NCBI GenBank assembly: GCA_020698575.1
Contig: CM036248.1
Location: 12,491,729-12,555,728, forward strand
Reading direction: 5' to 3'
Source: Bostrychus sinensis
Taxonomy: Eukaryota > Chordata > Actinopteri > Gobiiformes > Eleotridae
DNA: 64,000 bases
Shown: in pieces, positions 22,832-34,274 of the stretch
Layout of the letters: the number at the start of each line of letters is the position of its first letter
Position numbering within the stretch: position 1 is the stretch's first letter
Notes under the pieces: generated by a model
The model's input: only the letters and a program-made list of their open reading frames with translations
Databases searched by the model: none
Told to the model about the DNA's origin: nothing
Program-made: the position numbers and the translations under genes

Positions 22832-23334
22832 TTAATGGGGTTATATTATGCAAAATCTACTTTTTTGAGCATTCTGCCATGTTTAAATGGTTTTCCCTGA
22901 TCAAAAACATACCTGGAGTGAGTTTTGCTTCATTTAAATAATCCTCTAGTCTCTGGCACAGTCGTTCTGAGGCCTCAAAACCCTGCGTTCCAGAAATGCC
23001 CGTCCACTCCAGGAAGCACTGGCCAATCAACAAGCCCTCTACATCCAGTCTACTTTCATTCATTTACCCAAAAACATTTACAGCTCTGTTTCCACTGATT
23101 CTTCACAGCTATTTTCTGTGTAACAGTTTATAATGTTGTGGCATCATACAAAAAGTTTAAGGAAGCAAGGTGCTTTTTTTTCAATAAATTACTATTATTC
23201 ATCTGTTTCTTTATGGCACCAGTCGAGTATTTATTAAAATGTTTTCTTTTACATAATGTTTTCAAAGGTTGTAAAACAAAGGTAACCAAGATTGGTTTAA
23301 AAATATGAATAAAAGCATAATATATCTTCTTTAA
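22832..23334 (+). mobile_element. TTAA-bounded MITE M, plus-strand copy
   Basis: Bounded by TTAA at 22832-22835 and 23331-23334. The left interior reads GGGGTTATATTATGCAAAAT and the right end AAAAGCATAATATATCTTC. Internal blocks (CTCCAGGAAGCACTGGCCAA, TCATACAAAAAGTTTAAGG, CAAAGGTTGTAAAAC) match the minus-strand copy at 16953. Confidence 0.75.
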
Positions 23335-24119
23335 ATAAGATTTTATGGTTAGCATATATATCTAAAATTGTATCTGCTGTACTTAAATTCAACTTTACCA
23401 TCTCTAAAGCATAAGTGGCCCTCATCACAAAGTGCTCTCTTGTCTTTAACAGGCTTGATCCAAGCTCTGCCGTTTGGAAATCCTTCGATCTCTCTCCAAC
23501 ACGTATGAACACATCTCAGCTGGACATTTTTGGACATGTGGAGAAAAGTCCGGAGGTAATTTTCTCGAGGTCCTCTGAGGTGCCTGTGTGAAAGGGGCTT
23601 AAGACAGAAGAGGAGGGATCCAAAGGTCTGTGAGAGGAGAGGGGGAGGTTAAAGACGATTCAGAGGCTGCAAATCAAAGAGGGCCGCTGACGAAAGACGT
23701 CCGTGATGTGGCATAGGTGAGTGCTTGTGATATGGAAATGACTTTAGGGAGATGAAAAAAACAGTGGCTGAATAAAAGCCAGAGGTCGTGTGGTCGACAT
23801 ATGAAAAATAGGACGCAGAGAAATGAGAAGTGAACAGTATGAGGTGGCCGGAGAGTGGGAGCGGGGTCAGAGAGAGGCTGCCATGGAGCAACAGAGATTG
23901 AAAGATAGATGCCAGGCTGAAGTGGCATTTCTCCTGACCGAGAACATAAATGTCAGATGCTACCTCCAGTTCCCCTCTCCACCTTTTCTTCTTTCAGTTC
24001 ACCTCCGTCTCAGCGTCCCCATGCTCCTCACACTCCACCTCCTGCCGCCCCGTTTCAATCCACCCTCCTCCTCTTCCTCTCTGCAACTCCCCGGAGCTGT
24101 GCCAGAGATAATTCTGCTC
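23335..24119. other. No gene seen
   Basis: GC-balanced between 23550 and 24110, with overlapping 75-110 residue frames on both strands and no recognisable motif. Nothing repetitive was identified. Confidence 0.42.
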
Positions 24120-24240
24120 TCACATGGAAATGGAAGAGAAGAAAACCCACAGTAACACAGAGAGAACATGCAGACTCCACTCGGAGAGAGTCAGGCCACC
24201 AGAGGATCAAACCTACAACCAAGCCTTGAGCACTGTTCAC
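24120..24240 (+). mobile_element. Dispersed repeat, GAGAACATGCAGACTCCAC block
   Basis: Same block as at 19115 (GAGAGAACATGCAGACTCCA, then GGATCAAACCTACAACCA and GAGCACTGTTCACTAT). The copy is truncated at its 5' side. Confidence 0.55.
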
Positions 24241-24387
24241 TATATGCCAAAATATATAATTTTTTACATTATTTCATTGCATAAAGCTTACTAACACATT
24301 CAGCTACACAAGCATGCCTTAATGTCATTTGAGTCCATTGTTGCGTCCTCATGCATGGAGCATTAGTTTTGGAGTTATAAAAAGTAC

Positions 24388-24678
24388 TAGGGTTGCACAA
24401 TATATTGTTATTGCGATAGCAGCAAATGCAAAATCTCTGTATTGCAAAAATCTAAATATATCGCATTAATGCTATGGTCTTCCATCTGACAGAGATTTAC
24501 ACTGAAGAAAAATGTTCGTACAAAAGCCTTAAATGAAAAGTTGGAATGTTTAAAAGTCTAGTTTTAATGGTAATTTCTTTAATTTAGCCACAGTTTAGCC
24601 TTGTTTTATTACTGGGTTAGTCCGTTTTAAATTTTAAGAAATTAAAATATTGCGAAAATATTGTTAATATTCAACCTA
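24388..24678. mobile_element. hAT-like MITE (TAGGGTTGCAC ends)
   Basis: The left end is TAGGGTTGCACAATATATTG. The right end, inverted, is TAGGTTGAATATTAACAATA. The GCGATAG/ATCGCA-rich interior is typical of a widespread fish element with this start. The flanking 8 bases do not match, so the target duplication is lost or the ends are slightly misplaced. Confidence 0.6.
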
Positions 24679-25124
24679 GTTATCGAATGTCTCATGGTTT
24701 TCCCATACCGTGCTCCCCTAAAAGTACACCATTACCACCCTTACTGAATCCCTCTGAATAGAAACTTTAGGCAGAAATTTTCCACAATGGAGCATGCTGA
24801 TCGGCCATGTTGGACTGAGGATGTGAGTAGTCAAAAACTGCTGTGTGATGCTAGTTAGATACTGTTACATTAATTACAAAATTACTCCTTACCTTTATGA
24901 GAATTCTCTGAGGACACAGTAAAATGGACTAAAAAGTCCTGTATGTCCATGAACCTGGACATTGTGCATGAAGGAGCTAGTGGACACGTTTCCTTGTCTC
25001 TGTAATGGGTGTTTAGCGGGCCTGCCAGACTTGTCCCAGACTAGCAGGTCCCCCTGACCCTCTGCTGCAGCCCAAGGACACACTCCTGTCTCTCTAATTA
25101 AAACACAACCCTCACACACCTCTC
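24679..25124. other. No gene seen
   Basis: Unrecognised single-copy-looking sequence. Confidence 0.4.
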
Positions 25125-25172
25125 TCCCACACACACACACACGCACACGCACACACACACACACACACACAG
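25125..25172. repeat. CA microsatellite with CG interruptions
   Basis: CACACA units interrupted by ACGCAC. The spurious minus-strand frame over it has a Cys/Val run. Confidence 0.96.
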
Positions 25173-26084
25173 AGCACATGCACCCTGCAGGTCTGGAGCT
25201 TAAAATAACCTTAAAAGGAACAAGCAGAGCCATCATACCCTGCACTCAACACCTCTTCAAAATCCACTCAGTGTTTTCTCACCAGGCAGCTCTAAGGCAG
25301 CAGTCTGCAGGAAGGCAAAGCAACAAACAGCATCCTTGTGCACGGCGTTCATTTATTAGAGGCGTCATCAAAGTAACTGCATTTAGTTTTCCCAGGCCTG
25401 AGCATAACAATAGTTTTGCTGCAGTATCACTCTGTTCATGAAAATACAGTAATTGTCTGCACACGGTACTTGGAACAATCTACAAACCACAGAGAGGTTT
25501 GAGGAAGCCTGTCAGTGCAGCTTTTGAGCAGCAATGTCTTTATTTCATGAGCCGCAGTGTAAAGTGTCAAGCGCGAAAGGTTGTTCTGTCTTTAAAATCG
25601 ACATTTAACATTTTTTTCTTACATATTCACAGTTCATAATGTAACTTATAATATAACACTACCTCCAGAAGTTATGTGACACAGAGCAGTTCATCGACAT
25701 CCACTGCATTTCCGTATAACAAGCCATGCTTATCCATATTAGGACTGGCTCTGGTATAAGTGCCTTTACACCAGCCTCAAGTTTTATGTGTTTTTCTTTT
25801 TGTTATTTTTGCTTTTTCTGCCAAAAGTCTTTCTTTTGGACAACTCTCACTAAAAATAGGTTTTTGGCTGACATTTGGTATGTCAAGCATTGTGACTTTC
25901 CTGACAGCAACTCACAGAGGGATTGGATTTGCACTTAGTCATAATGTGGTTTTTATATTTGCCAAAAAATTCTTCCTCTTCCTTCAAACTTAACCAAAAT
26001 TGTACTCAGTGTTTTAGCTCTAACCTTTCTTAAAAGTCAAATGCTACTTTCATGTTGATAAGGTGCTCATTTATTCATCTTCTT
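25173..26084. other. No gene seen
   Basis: Single-copy-looking. Short, T-rich frames at 25726-25993 give hydrophobic translations without further features. Confidence 0.4.
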
Positions 26085-26330
26085 CCACTTATTCTCATTA
26101 TGGAGGCTGGAGCTTATCTCAACTATGGACTTACTACAACTTTGGGCCTTAGGCGGAGTACACTCTGGACATGCCACTTAGTCACAGGGCTGAAAGAGAG
26201 ACATACACTGACAGACCATCGTTCACACACATTCAGTCATTATAGGGACATTTTAGAGTCACCAGTTCGACTAATACATGCATGTCCTTGGCTTGAGGAT
26301 CGAACCCTTGCTAACCCTTGAAGAAATACA
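26085..26330 (+). mobile_element. Dispersed repeat G, longer copy
   Basis: It contains GGAGGCTGGAGCTTATCTCA, TTTGGGCCTTAGGCGGAGTA, a CTCTGGACATGCCA-like block, GACAGACCATCGTTCACAC, and ATACATGCATGTCCTTGG with GATCGAACCCTTGCTAACC. The order matches the copy at 30060. Confidence 0.65.
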
Positions 26331-26424
26331 CCAAACACCATTCTCAGAGGCTTTATCTATTACCTACTTCTCATTGTCCACTCTACATAAAATGTCAGCC
26401 ATATTTTGTTGCCTATTACAACTG

Positions 26425-26720
26425 TTTGTTAAGATTTTATTGTTTGTTTTTAAAGCTTTGAATGGACTGGCCCCACAGTAAATCACAGACCTCAAACACA
26501 TTTCCACTCCTGAGCGTTCACTGAGGTCCAAGAACCAGCTCCAACTCGTGGTTCCTAAGACTTAAGGTTAACCTAAAACCGGGGGAAGGGGCTCTCTGGC
26601 TTTAACTCGCCATGAGTTGTGTGGTCCTGTGTCTTTTATTGTTTTGTTTTTATTTATTTCATTGTTTGTTACTGGTTTTATTGGTTCTTATTATTTTAAT
26701 GGGAACTAGTGTTTTTTTTT

Positions 26721-26811
<91 letters not shown>

Positions 26812-26882
26812 GTTTTATGTGCAGCACTTTGGAAACTTTCTTATTTGTAAAATGTACTACCCAAATAAAGTGGATTTGGACA
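26425..26882 (+). mobile_element. LINE 3' end (L2/CR1/Rex1-like) with TA expansion
   Basis: The segment 26428-26480 encodes a phrase like LFVFKALNGLAPQ and then a stop. The FKALNGLAP motif marks the extreme C terminus of L2/CR1-type ORF2. Later DNA still shows the family order (PERSLRS-like codons near 26510). The 3' untranslated region holds a T run and a TA expansion (26727-26809) and ends CAGCACTTTGGAAAC followed by AATAAAGTGGATTTGG. It is 5'-truncated and dead. Confidence 0.7.
26727..26809. repeat. TA dinucleotide microsatellite
   Basis: About 41 perfect TA units after a T run, inside the LINE 3' region. A length this uniform suggests recent expansion. It is self-complementary and can extrude as a cruciform. 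Confidence 0.98.
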
Positions 26883-26885
26883 ACT

Positions 26886-27425
26886 AAACTATGCCTTTAA
26901 AAATGACAATGTTTCGTACGTTTCTATTTTTGTTTATCTCCACGCGCCACGTTTTGTTTTGTTTTTTACTTCTCTGTTTTGTTACAGTACACAAGCTGCT
27001 GATCCGAGTCGTGTCTTTCAAATATCTCAGGCTACCCCTCTCTGTCACCACTCACTGTCTTCCTGACGGCTTCGACTGAGGACATCACACATGACAGAGT
27101 AGAGCGGGACAGCCTTTCCACTTCATTTTCACCACACAATTTAGCATGTTTACTTCCTCGTTAAGCGCATGAGAGACCCCGACGGAGGGATCCCGGGGAG
27201 CCAATCGCGCCCTGTCACTGCGGGTTACCACGCCGACATGATTTAATGGAGGTGTCTGTCAGAGGGACCAACGACGGCCTGTCATCCCGCCACCAACGCA
27301 CCCAGGTACCATCCGCTCAACGAAATACACCAGCCGAGACGGACTGTCACGAGCCTCTGCTCTGTCTGATGTGGGACATCTCTGTTTACAATTCTGACTA
27401 ATCAACAAACAATAACACACGTGTC
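26886..27425. other. Single-copy block, no gene seen
   Basis: GC-rich between 27150 and 27370, with several CpG. No frame is recognised. Confidence 0.42.
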
Positions 27426-28384
27426 CAGAGCTGGGAGCAGTACTCGGAGTCTGTAGTACTGTTACTTAAAATAATATTATACAAGTAGTAAAAGGACTCA
27501 ACAAAATCATCTTAAGAAAAAGTTTTAAAAAGTGTTAAATGTTGAGTACTACAACTTTTATTAATACTTATACTACTAGTATTGTTACTACAACTAAAAT
27601 AACTGCTGTTACTAATACTAATAATACCACTACTGCTAGAGCTGTTACTAGTACTAATACAACTGCCAATACTACATCTGATACTACTCCCACAACTTTT
27701 AATACTGCTTAGACTACTACTACTGCTACTAGAACGACAACAAAAGCTATTCCTAATACTGGTACTACCACTACTACTAGTGCTGTTACAAGTGCTACTA
27801 CAAGTTCTACAATTGCTAGTACTACTTCTGGTACTACTATCACAACGCCTATTACTGCTTATACTACTTCTAGTGTTACTACAACTACAATGAATGCTAT
27901 TACTAATACTGATACTGCCACTACTACTAGTGCTGTTACTATTGCTACTACAACTTCTACAACCTCTACAACTGCTAGTACAACTACTACAACTACTACT
28001 TCTAATATTACTATTACTGCTTCCTACTACAACGGCTATCACTACTACTGCTACTACTATTACCAATACTTTTATTACTACTTCCACTGCTACTACTATT
28101 ACTACTTTACAACAACTGCTACCACTAATAGTATTAGTACAACTACCATAGCTACTATAATTATACTACCATTACTACTACTGCTGCTACTATTACTACT
28201 ACTACCCACTTTACCACTAAAGTCCAAAAATATATTTTTGCTAATTTTGAGTTTAGAAATGTACTTGTAATTGTATTTGTTTTCTCTAAATTTTAAATGC
28301 ATGTTTTAGACAGTGTGCCCAGAAAATTCTTTTTCTACATACGCATAAGTAAAAGTGAAAGTATCTAGTTACTTTGCACCACTA
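27426..28384. mobile_element. hAT-like repeat containing an ACT array
   Basis: The left edge is CAGAGCTGGGAGCAGTACTC, then GTACTGTTACTTAAAATAAT. The right edge, inverted, is TAGTGGTGCAAAGTAACTAG, the familiar GTGGTGNAAAGTAACTA start of a fish hAT family. Between them, 27545-28206 is interrupted ACT/TAC repeat. This is the clearest case here of an array enclosed by both element edges. The Ser/Thr-rich frames on both strands are artefacts. Confidence 0.65.
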
Positions 28385-28954
28385 CAAAAAAAAAAAAAAA
28401 AAAAAAAGGTTCTGCTTGGTTGTGACAAAGGCAGGTACGAGCTCCAAAGTACTCCAAGCACATTGAGAGAAGAATCGCTGGTTTTGAAAAACACACATCA
28501 ACACTGGGCCCCCCACCAGGAGTAAAAATGAGCGCCAGGAACACGCTCACTGCATCAAACAGCACAGGTGTTATCAGGGACAGTTGCACGAAGCCCGCCA
28601 AAAACAACCCAAAAAAACAACAACAACAATGTACCGCCGTCATTTCCACACAGAAGTTACCAGCACAGAAATCAACCCAAACAAATGTAATGAACGCTTC
28701 ACAAAGTATTTAGCAGATTAGGCGGAAAAGTCTGTGCATGATGGGGCACGAATCCAAAGCTCATTACATGAGGCAGTGCATTAGGCGACCCGAGTCCAGT
28801 CTGCAGCCCCTCTCCACTGATTTTGAAACCCCCCCAAGTTTCCCAGTGAATGGAGCAGCGAGAGCAATCACATCAGGCAGGCATCAGGCTCCTGCTCTGA
28901 AAGCTTGTTCTTTATTGTATATTTTCACCGTCATCCCGAAACTGGCAGGACAGA
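28385..28954. other. Single-copy block, no gene seen
   Basis: It begins with a 23-base A run. Beyond 28430 it is GC-balanced and free of recognised repeats. Confidence 0.42.
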
Positions 28955-29003
28955 GCTCTGATTAGCATCAAAGCCTTTGATTGCCCCACTCAACAATCAG
29001 AGC
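28955..29003. promoter_or_regulatory. Dyad with paired TCF/LEF-like sites (candidate)
   Basis: ATCAAAG (28967-28973) and CTTTGAT (28975-28981) face each other one base apart; both match the TCF/LEF consensus. Outside them GCTCTGATT (28955) and AATCAGAGC (ending 29003) form a second inverted pair. The dyad sits in repeat-poor sequence. Regulatory function is inferred from motifs alone. Confidence 0.25.
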
Positions 29004-29275
29004 AGCGCTGCCGTATGATGCCTGTTAGGAGCAGAACAAGCAAGCACATGTGAGATGGTTATGGAAAGATGGAGATGGGGGGGGGGTGGAGGGGGTCATG
29101 AAGGAGCACGCTTGGTGCATTAAAAAGATGCCAGGACAAATGTGTCATTGGGATTGTGGGACCACACTGGCAATTTGGGCATCAACATGGAGAGACGGGT
29201 CCAAAGTGTGGCCAGGGGGCTTCCATCATAAGCTAAAATGACTACTGTAAATATTGTCTGTAAGGGGGCAAGCCA
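29004..29275. other. No gene seen
   Basis: G-rich around 29070-29100 with a run of nine G. The 63-residue frame at 29050 is not recognised. Confidence 0.4.
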
Positions 29276-29432
29276 CAGCTGGTCCCAAGCCTAGATAAAT
29301 GGAGAGGGTTGCATCGGGAAGGGCGTCTGGTGTAAAACATATGCCAAACCAATAAGAATCACTGCAAACTCGGCAGAGGAGGATTTGCTGTGGTGACCAT
29401 GGACAGGGAACTGCTAGAAGGAAAGAAGAAAT
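29276..29432 (+). mobile_element. R-family repeat, most complete copy
   Basis: It runs in full family order: GGTCCCAAGCCTAGATAAAT, GGAGAGGGTTGCATCGGGAA, GGGCGTCTGGTGTAAAAC, ATGCCAAACCAATAAGAATC, GATTTGCTGTGGTGACC and GAAGGAAAGAAGAAA. It serves as the reference for recognising the fragments elsewhere. No coding capacity. Confidence 0.75.
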
Positions 29433-29435
29433 ACT

Positions 29436-29482
29436 GCCACTAATAAAATGAAAATACTACTACTATTACTATTACTACCACT
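29436..29482. repeat. Short ACT trinucleotide array
   Basis: About 14 interrupted ACT/ATT units directly after the R-family copy and just before a hAT element. Confidence 0.85.
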
Positions 29483-29492
29483 AAACCTTTGT

Positions 29493-29824
29493 CAGTGTTT
29501 CCCAACCAGGGGCACGGGGACCCAAACACTTTTCAGGGGGGTACTTGAAATTATTTCATAAAGTTCATGAGAAATTATTTGTGATCTTTTCATATTAAAC
29601 TATTGAAACACATGACTGATAAAAATAAGGTGAAATCGATACAGAATATTATGTGAACATTATATTTTGTTGCATATTTTTAAGTTTGATAACTTATAAC
29701 AGATAACAGATATTTTTTTTATTTGAGGTTGAGTTTAAAATAAAAAACAAACAAAAAAAAAACAAAAAAAAAAACAAATGCAGGAGAATTTGTAAAAAAA
29801 AAAAAAAAAGCATTTGATTTGATC

Positions 29825-29858
<34 letters not shown>

Positions 29859-29913
29859 TGTGACAAACGTATGAGTCAGGGGGCACACCATACAAAATGG
29901 TTGGGAACCACTG
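29493..29913. mobile_element. hAT-like element (CAGTGTTTCCCAACC ends)
   Basis: The left end is CAGTGTTTCCCAACCAGGGG. The right end, inverted, is CAGTGGTTCCCAACCATTTT. Internal blocks TTTTCAGGGGGGTACTTG and TTTTCATATTAAAC match copies near 6435 and 37204. Two A runs and a 31-base T run (29827-29857) lie inside. The flanking 8 bases do not match. Confidence 0.72.
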
Positions 29914-30059
29914 CTGTAGATTACATTATGAAGACCATAGTGTTGAATATTTGTTGAATTGTTAATCGATATCCTGTCATTATCCAAATTCAGTATTAGG
30001 CTGAACCTGAGCTAAAAGCTTAACTAGCTCACAGTCTAGCTTATCTAGAGTCTGTACTT

Positions 30060-30335
30060 TCATATTCTTCCAATTATTCCCGTTAGGGGTTGCGGGTGAC
30101 TGGAGCCTATCTTCAGCCTTAGGCAGGGCACACTCTGGACAATAGCCAGTTAGTGGCAGGGCTGATACAGAGACATGCACCGACAGACAACCATACTCTC
30201 ACATCCATACACTGAGGGCAATTTAGATTCACCAAATCTCCTAATACACGCATGTCTTTGGACGGTGAGGAAGCCTGTTTACCTGGAGAGAACCCACTGT
30301 AACAAGGATCAAACACATAACCTTCTCTGCCATGT
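30060..30335 (+). mobile_element. Dispersed repeat G, longest copy
   Basis: The order is GGGTTGCGGGTGACTGGAGC, CCTTAGGCAGGGCACACTCT, GACAATAGCCAGTTAGTGG, ACACTGAGGGCAATTTAGAT, TACACGCATGTCTTTGGAC, GAGGAAGCCTG and TGGAGAGAACCCACTGTAAC. The shorter copies are fragments of this unit. Confidence 0.68.
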
Positions 30336-30908
30336 CTAATATTCTCTAAAAATGTAATAAAAGGTCACAATGGCATTTAAAGAAATAACAGCTGAAAACA
30401 AAAATACGTCTGTCAGGACATTTTTACATTTTAAAGTTTGGACACCCCTGATCTAAATGGTCCACTATCCGACAGGCCACTGATGCTGAGCCATTGTCTC
30501 GTCTGGGCACTTGAAAATAGGCTACTTCTTTAAAGCTGCCTCTCTCTGTGGCTAAATATGATTAGCTGCAGAGGACATTGTAGCTCTCTCCACAGCTAAT
30601 ACATTTAGTATGGATTGTCTGAGGGGTAAGGATACAGCGAGCAGAAAGATCAATATTCTAAGTCAGAGTCTGTCTGGCAAAGAGGACCCATGCTGCGATG
30701 GTTAACTGTTCTAAGGCAGCAAATGCGGTCTGCGAGCCCCGAATGCCAGGAATCCGACAATATCGAACGCATCTTCAAAAGGTAATGCTTAATGCTTCTC
30801 AAGCTGGGCTGTGTCAGGTAAAAGGGCTTGTCGAAGATTTGTTGTGGATATCTCTAAGCATTGGGGATTATATGAGGCAAATGTAGATGATTCCAACGCT
30901 CTATACGG
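30336..30908. other. Mostly single-copy, no gene seen
   Basis: Near 30440 the phrase GTTTGGACACCCCTG resembles a lone hAT terminus, but no partner is visible. The rest is unrecognised. Confidence 0.4.
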
Positions 30909-30968
30909 CACCACTTACGGCCAAAGCCCATAAGACGCTGCCTCCATAGGGCTGATGTCAAAGTGGTG
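30909..30968. other. 60-base imperfect hairpin
   Basis: CACCACTT (30909-30916) pairs with AAGTGGTG (30961-30968). Inside, AGCCCAT pairs with ATAGGGCT around a loop near 30932-30945. It lies in single-copy sequence. It could be a structured RNA or a chance dyad. Confidence 0.3.
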
Positions 30969-33540
30969 CTCGAAATAGAGAATAAGGTGTCCTTCGAGAT
31001 GGAGGGGTCCCATATTTAAGTGGATTCATTTGCATGCCTGAATCCTTCACTTAAGCTCATCATGTGATTCGCTCACTTTGGAGATATGAACAGACATGCG
31101 CAGATCCTCCCACCATAAACACACACACACACTTAGCTGAGACACATCCTTCCCTGGATTCCTAGAGTAAAAGGACATTAGCACTGCATCTATTTCTGGA
31201 GGCCCATTAAGGCTGTAAAACATTTAAGATGCACACCATGTGATTCCCACTGTCAGAATGACCTGTTCACTCCCCATTGCTCCTGCTCATGTAAAAAAAT
31301 AAAATAAAATAAAAAAAAAAGCTGACAAGAAGCTTGTGACAGAAACATGTATTGGGTCCCGTTCCAGATTCGGCTGAGTGGGCTGGCATGCTGCTGGATA
31401 GGTGGGGTAAGAGGAAGTGGGGGGTGAGTTGGGTGTGGTGGTAGTGGGGGGGTAACAGTCATTCGCTTACCAAATGGGTCCATTTTGCTGAAATGTGAAG
31501 CCTGCACTTTCCTGACACGCTATAATAAATCTATCAGTTGTGTGTGGGCGTGAACGCAGACTATGCATGAAAAGGGAAATTGGCGGCATCTAAACAGGAA
31601 ATATCCCCTTCCTCTCCCCTCTATAGATGTGACAGTCACAGACACAGCCAACAGTGTGGCTAACCATAACACAGGGTGGCATATGCCTTATAATGGAAAT
31701 GCATTGTACCAGGGTGGAACAAACATTCGCTCCCTGGGGCACGAGCGTATGCAAAAGCACAGAATAAGCTAATGCTGGATGAGACAACCTTGTCTGCCTT
31801 CCATCTCAAATCTATACATAAATATATCATATGCTGTCCGGCGAGCCCTAGATCCATGAAAGCACCCATGTTAGGCTCCTTTAATGTGAACTGACAGGCT
31901 TCGAGGCAGCTCTTAGAGGCCTAACAAGCTTGAATGGCCCTTATTTTCAGAAAGACAGTGTCAAATTCAAACTGAACGCTGCATTCTCTATTTATATTGA
32001 GTTGATTTTAGCATGTAACTGCAGATACAAAACATTTCTGATGCTTGATGTGTGTACAGTACATGGCTGTGTACTGACCTCAAAGCCAGAATATATCACA
32101 TGGAGAAGCAGCACCAGCCGAGTATTGCAGTATTTTTGAATCTTTAACTTCTGACAGCTGCTGTGTTGAAACACCTCTGACATTACAGTGTTTGACTCAT
32201 ATCACAATAAAACAAAGGCATTTACTTTCTCAGTGTCACTGATAATTGTGTTGTGATTGGTTCTGTAAGTGTTCATTTGAAGAAGTAATTATGCCACAAA
32301 GGACAAATGTGACAGCCCCTTTAAATGTCAGAGCGAAGCCAGTAATTAAAGACTGAAAAAACAAATGTAAATAAGAGAAAATAAGTATTAGATATAAATT
32401 ATCATTATAAATCTGGTATTGTTACTTATTTAAAAATATATACAAAAGACGCAACAGAGACAAAAACCCTTTTAAGGAACTTATTTGACAAATGTTTCAT
32501 CCTCAACATGGAGCTTGCCCACTGCCTCCATTTTTCCGCTGCCTCATATATTGACTCTGAAAACGAATTTCCTCTCAGCGGATAATAAAGTATCTGTCCA
32601 CTTAAATAAGGTGCAGGGGTGTGCTGCCTTTGTCAATAACATTCGTGTAGATGTGTTTTCTCAACGCATCTACTGCACTATAGTAACTAGTCAATATCCC
32701 CCAATGCACCTCTGACCTGTGGGCAAACCTGCTCTGCTCTTCCTTTCAACTTCCAATAGGCATTGATTTTCCAGCAGCTCCACTCATATATAAATGGCAA
32801 TTGAGGAGACGTGAGTGGGGACAGTATTTTTTATGCTCAGATTAAGGCCATAACAATAAAACATGTGATGACAATTTGTTGGATGTAATCACAAAAAGCC
32901 AAACAGGAGCTTTTATTGCAGATATTATTGTTCTGGTGCTGACAGAGTTGGATGTGAATACTGTTGCTCCGTGGATGTATGATCTGTGAGGTGCTATTCT
33001 AAGGTGAAACTGGGCGTATGAGTGTGAGGAGGCGGTATCTAGGTCTGTGTGATGAATCTGTTTCAGCAGTGGGCTAGGTGCAGCGAGCAGCATGTCGTCT
33101 GTTAATTCACATTCACCGCGGGTGGTTCGAGTCTGAGGCTGATGATACTGGGAGGTGTTGATAAATCCAGAGAGTGGAGCGAGAGAGAGAAGGGGGAGAG
33201 AAAGAGAGAGTTTTGACAAATGAACAAAAGCTATGAGCACGATGAGCCCTAATGTCATCCCTGGGCAAAACAAAATCTACAGATAAGTATAAACGCAATT
33301 CCCGGCATGGCAGTCGCTTAATAAGTTGTGGCGACACAGCAGTAAATAGTAACATCTGTTCTGATATAGAAAAAGCAACAACAGGAGCTGGAGAAAATGC
33401 TGGACACGTGGGTCAGGGGTTTTTAGAAAATCTCTTGAGGACATTACAGGCTCCTTTTGCCTCCTGTATGATCTTTATTGGGTTCATTTTGATTATAACA
33501 TCAATGTTTAACATTGACAGCATGATTAATAACTAAAAAA
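30969..33540. other. Long single-copy block, no gene seen
   Basis: About 2.5 kb without recognised repeats apart from short CA, GA and G runs (31123, 33181, 31440). Frames are up to 143 residues (32842-33273, minus) and have no domains. With 13.8-15.3 kb it is the best place to look for conserved non-coding elements; this is inference only. Confidence 0.45.
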
Positions 33541-33632
33541 AGTCTTCTTTATCACTGATTGTTTTTTTTTTTTATTACCAATGGAAAAATCCAACAAGAT
33601 GTCCACCATTCTTTATTAGCATCACTTTTAAG
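33541..33632 (+). repeat. Local direct duplication, copy 1 (pair with 34275)
   Basis: TCTTCTTTAT, a T run, then AACAAGATGTCCACC and TTAGCATCACT. The pattern recurs at 34275-34364 in the same orientation. Confidence 0.65.
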
Positions 33633-33633
33633 G

Positions 33634-33845
33634 AATAATAATAATAATAATCCATCCTTCCTATATAGTGCTTTTTTTGTAGTCACTCAAAGTTGTTTTA
33701 CAATTGCATTACTCATTCAGACCACTGACGGAAATAAGGCTGCCAGTCTTCGCCTACAGCCTCCAAACACACAATCACACTGACACATTCATACAGGCAA
33801 GGTGGGTGAAGTGTCTTGTCCAAAGACACAATGACAATATGTGTA
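33634..33845 (-). mobile_element. SINE family 2, truncated (minus strand)
   Basis: From the AAT-unit tail at the left it reads, on the minus strand, CTTTGGACAAGACACTTCAC, CCACCTTGCCTGTATGAATG, TGTTTGGAGGCTGTAGGCG-like body and the AGCACTATATAGGAAGGATG-type tail. The tRNA-like head is missing. Confidence 0.7.
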
Positions 33846-34274
33846 AATCAAAACAACAACTGTCTTATGGGTTGCCAGTCACAGTGTGCTCTTTAGTGGC
33901 CTATGTGGCAACCTGAGCATGGACCTGAGGATTTTAGAACCAAAACATAAATGTAAACATAAACAACTTGGCCGTTATGTAAAATATTTTCTTTAATTGT
34001 GAATAAATCAGCTGTAACATTGTTATGAGTAAAACTATTATTTGATTTAAACATGGTTACATCATATATGGGGACACGTGAGTTATTTTTATGAAGTACT
34101 AAAAAATATACTGCTCATAGCACCTTTAATTTTAGATATAAACACAATGATGCTTGCACAGGACTGATGTTTTCAGTTTGTCAATCAGTGGTATATGCCT
34201 TTATCAAATTAGCCACAAATAAAATACAACAGGTTTATTATTGAAGACACTTAAAGCAAAATGAATTACTAGAA
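33846..34274. other. No gene seen
   Basis: AT-rich. Near 34110 the phrase ATAGCACCTTTAAT resembles a right end of the M family, but its partner is not visible. Confidence 0.4.

Noticed and set aside
27512..28270. Long Ser/Thr/Leu-rich frames on both strands
   Set aside because: They are translations of an interrupted ACT repeat and contain no other sequence.
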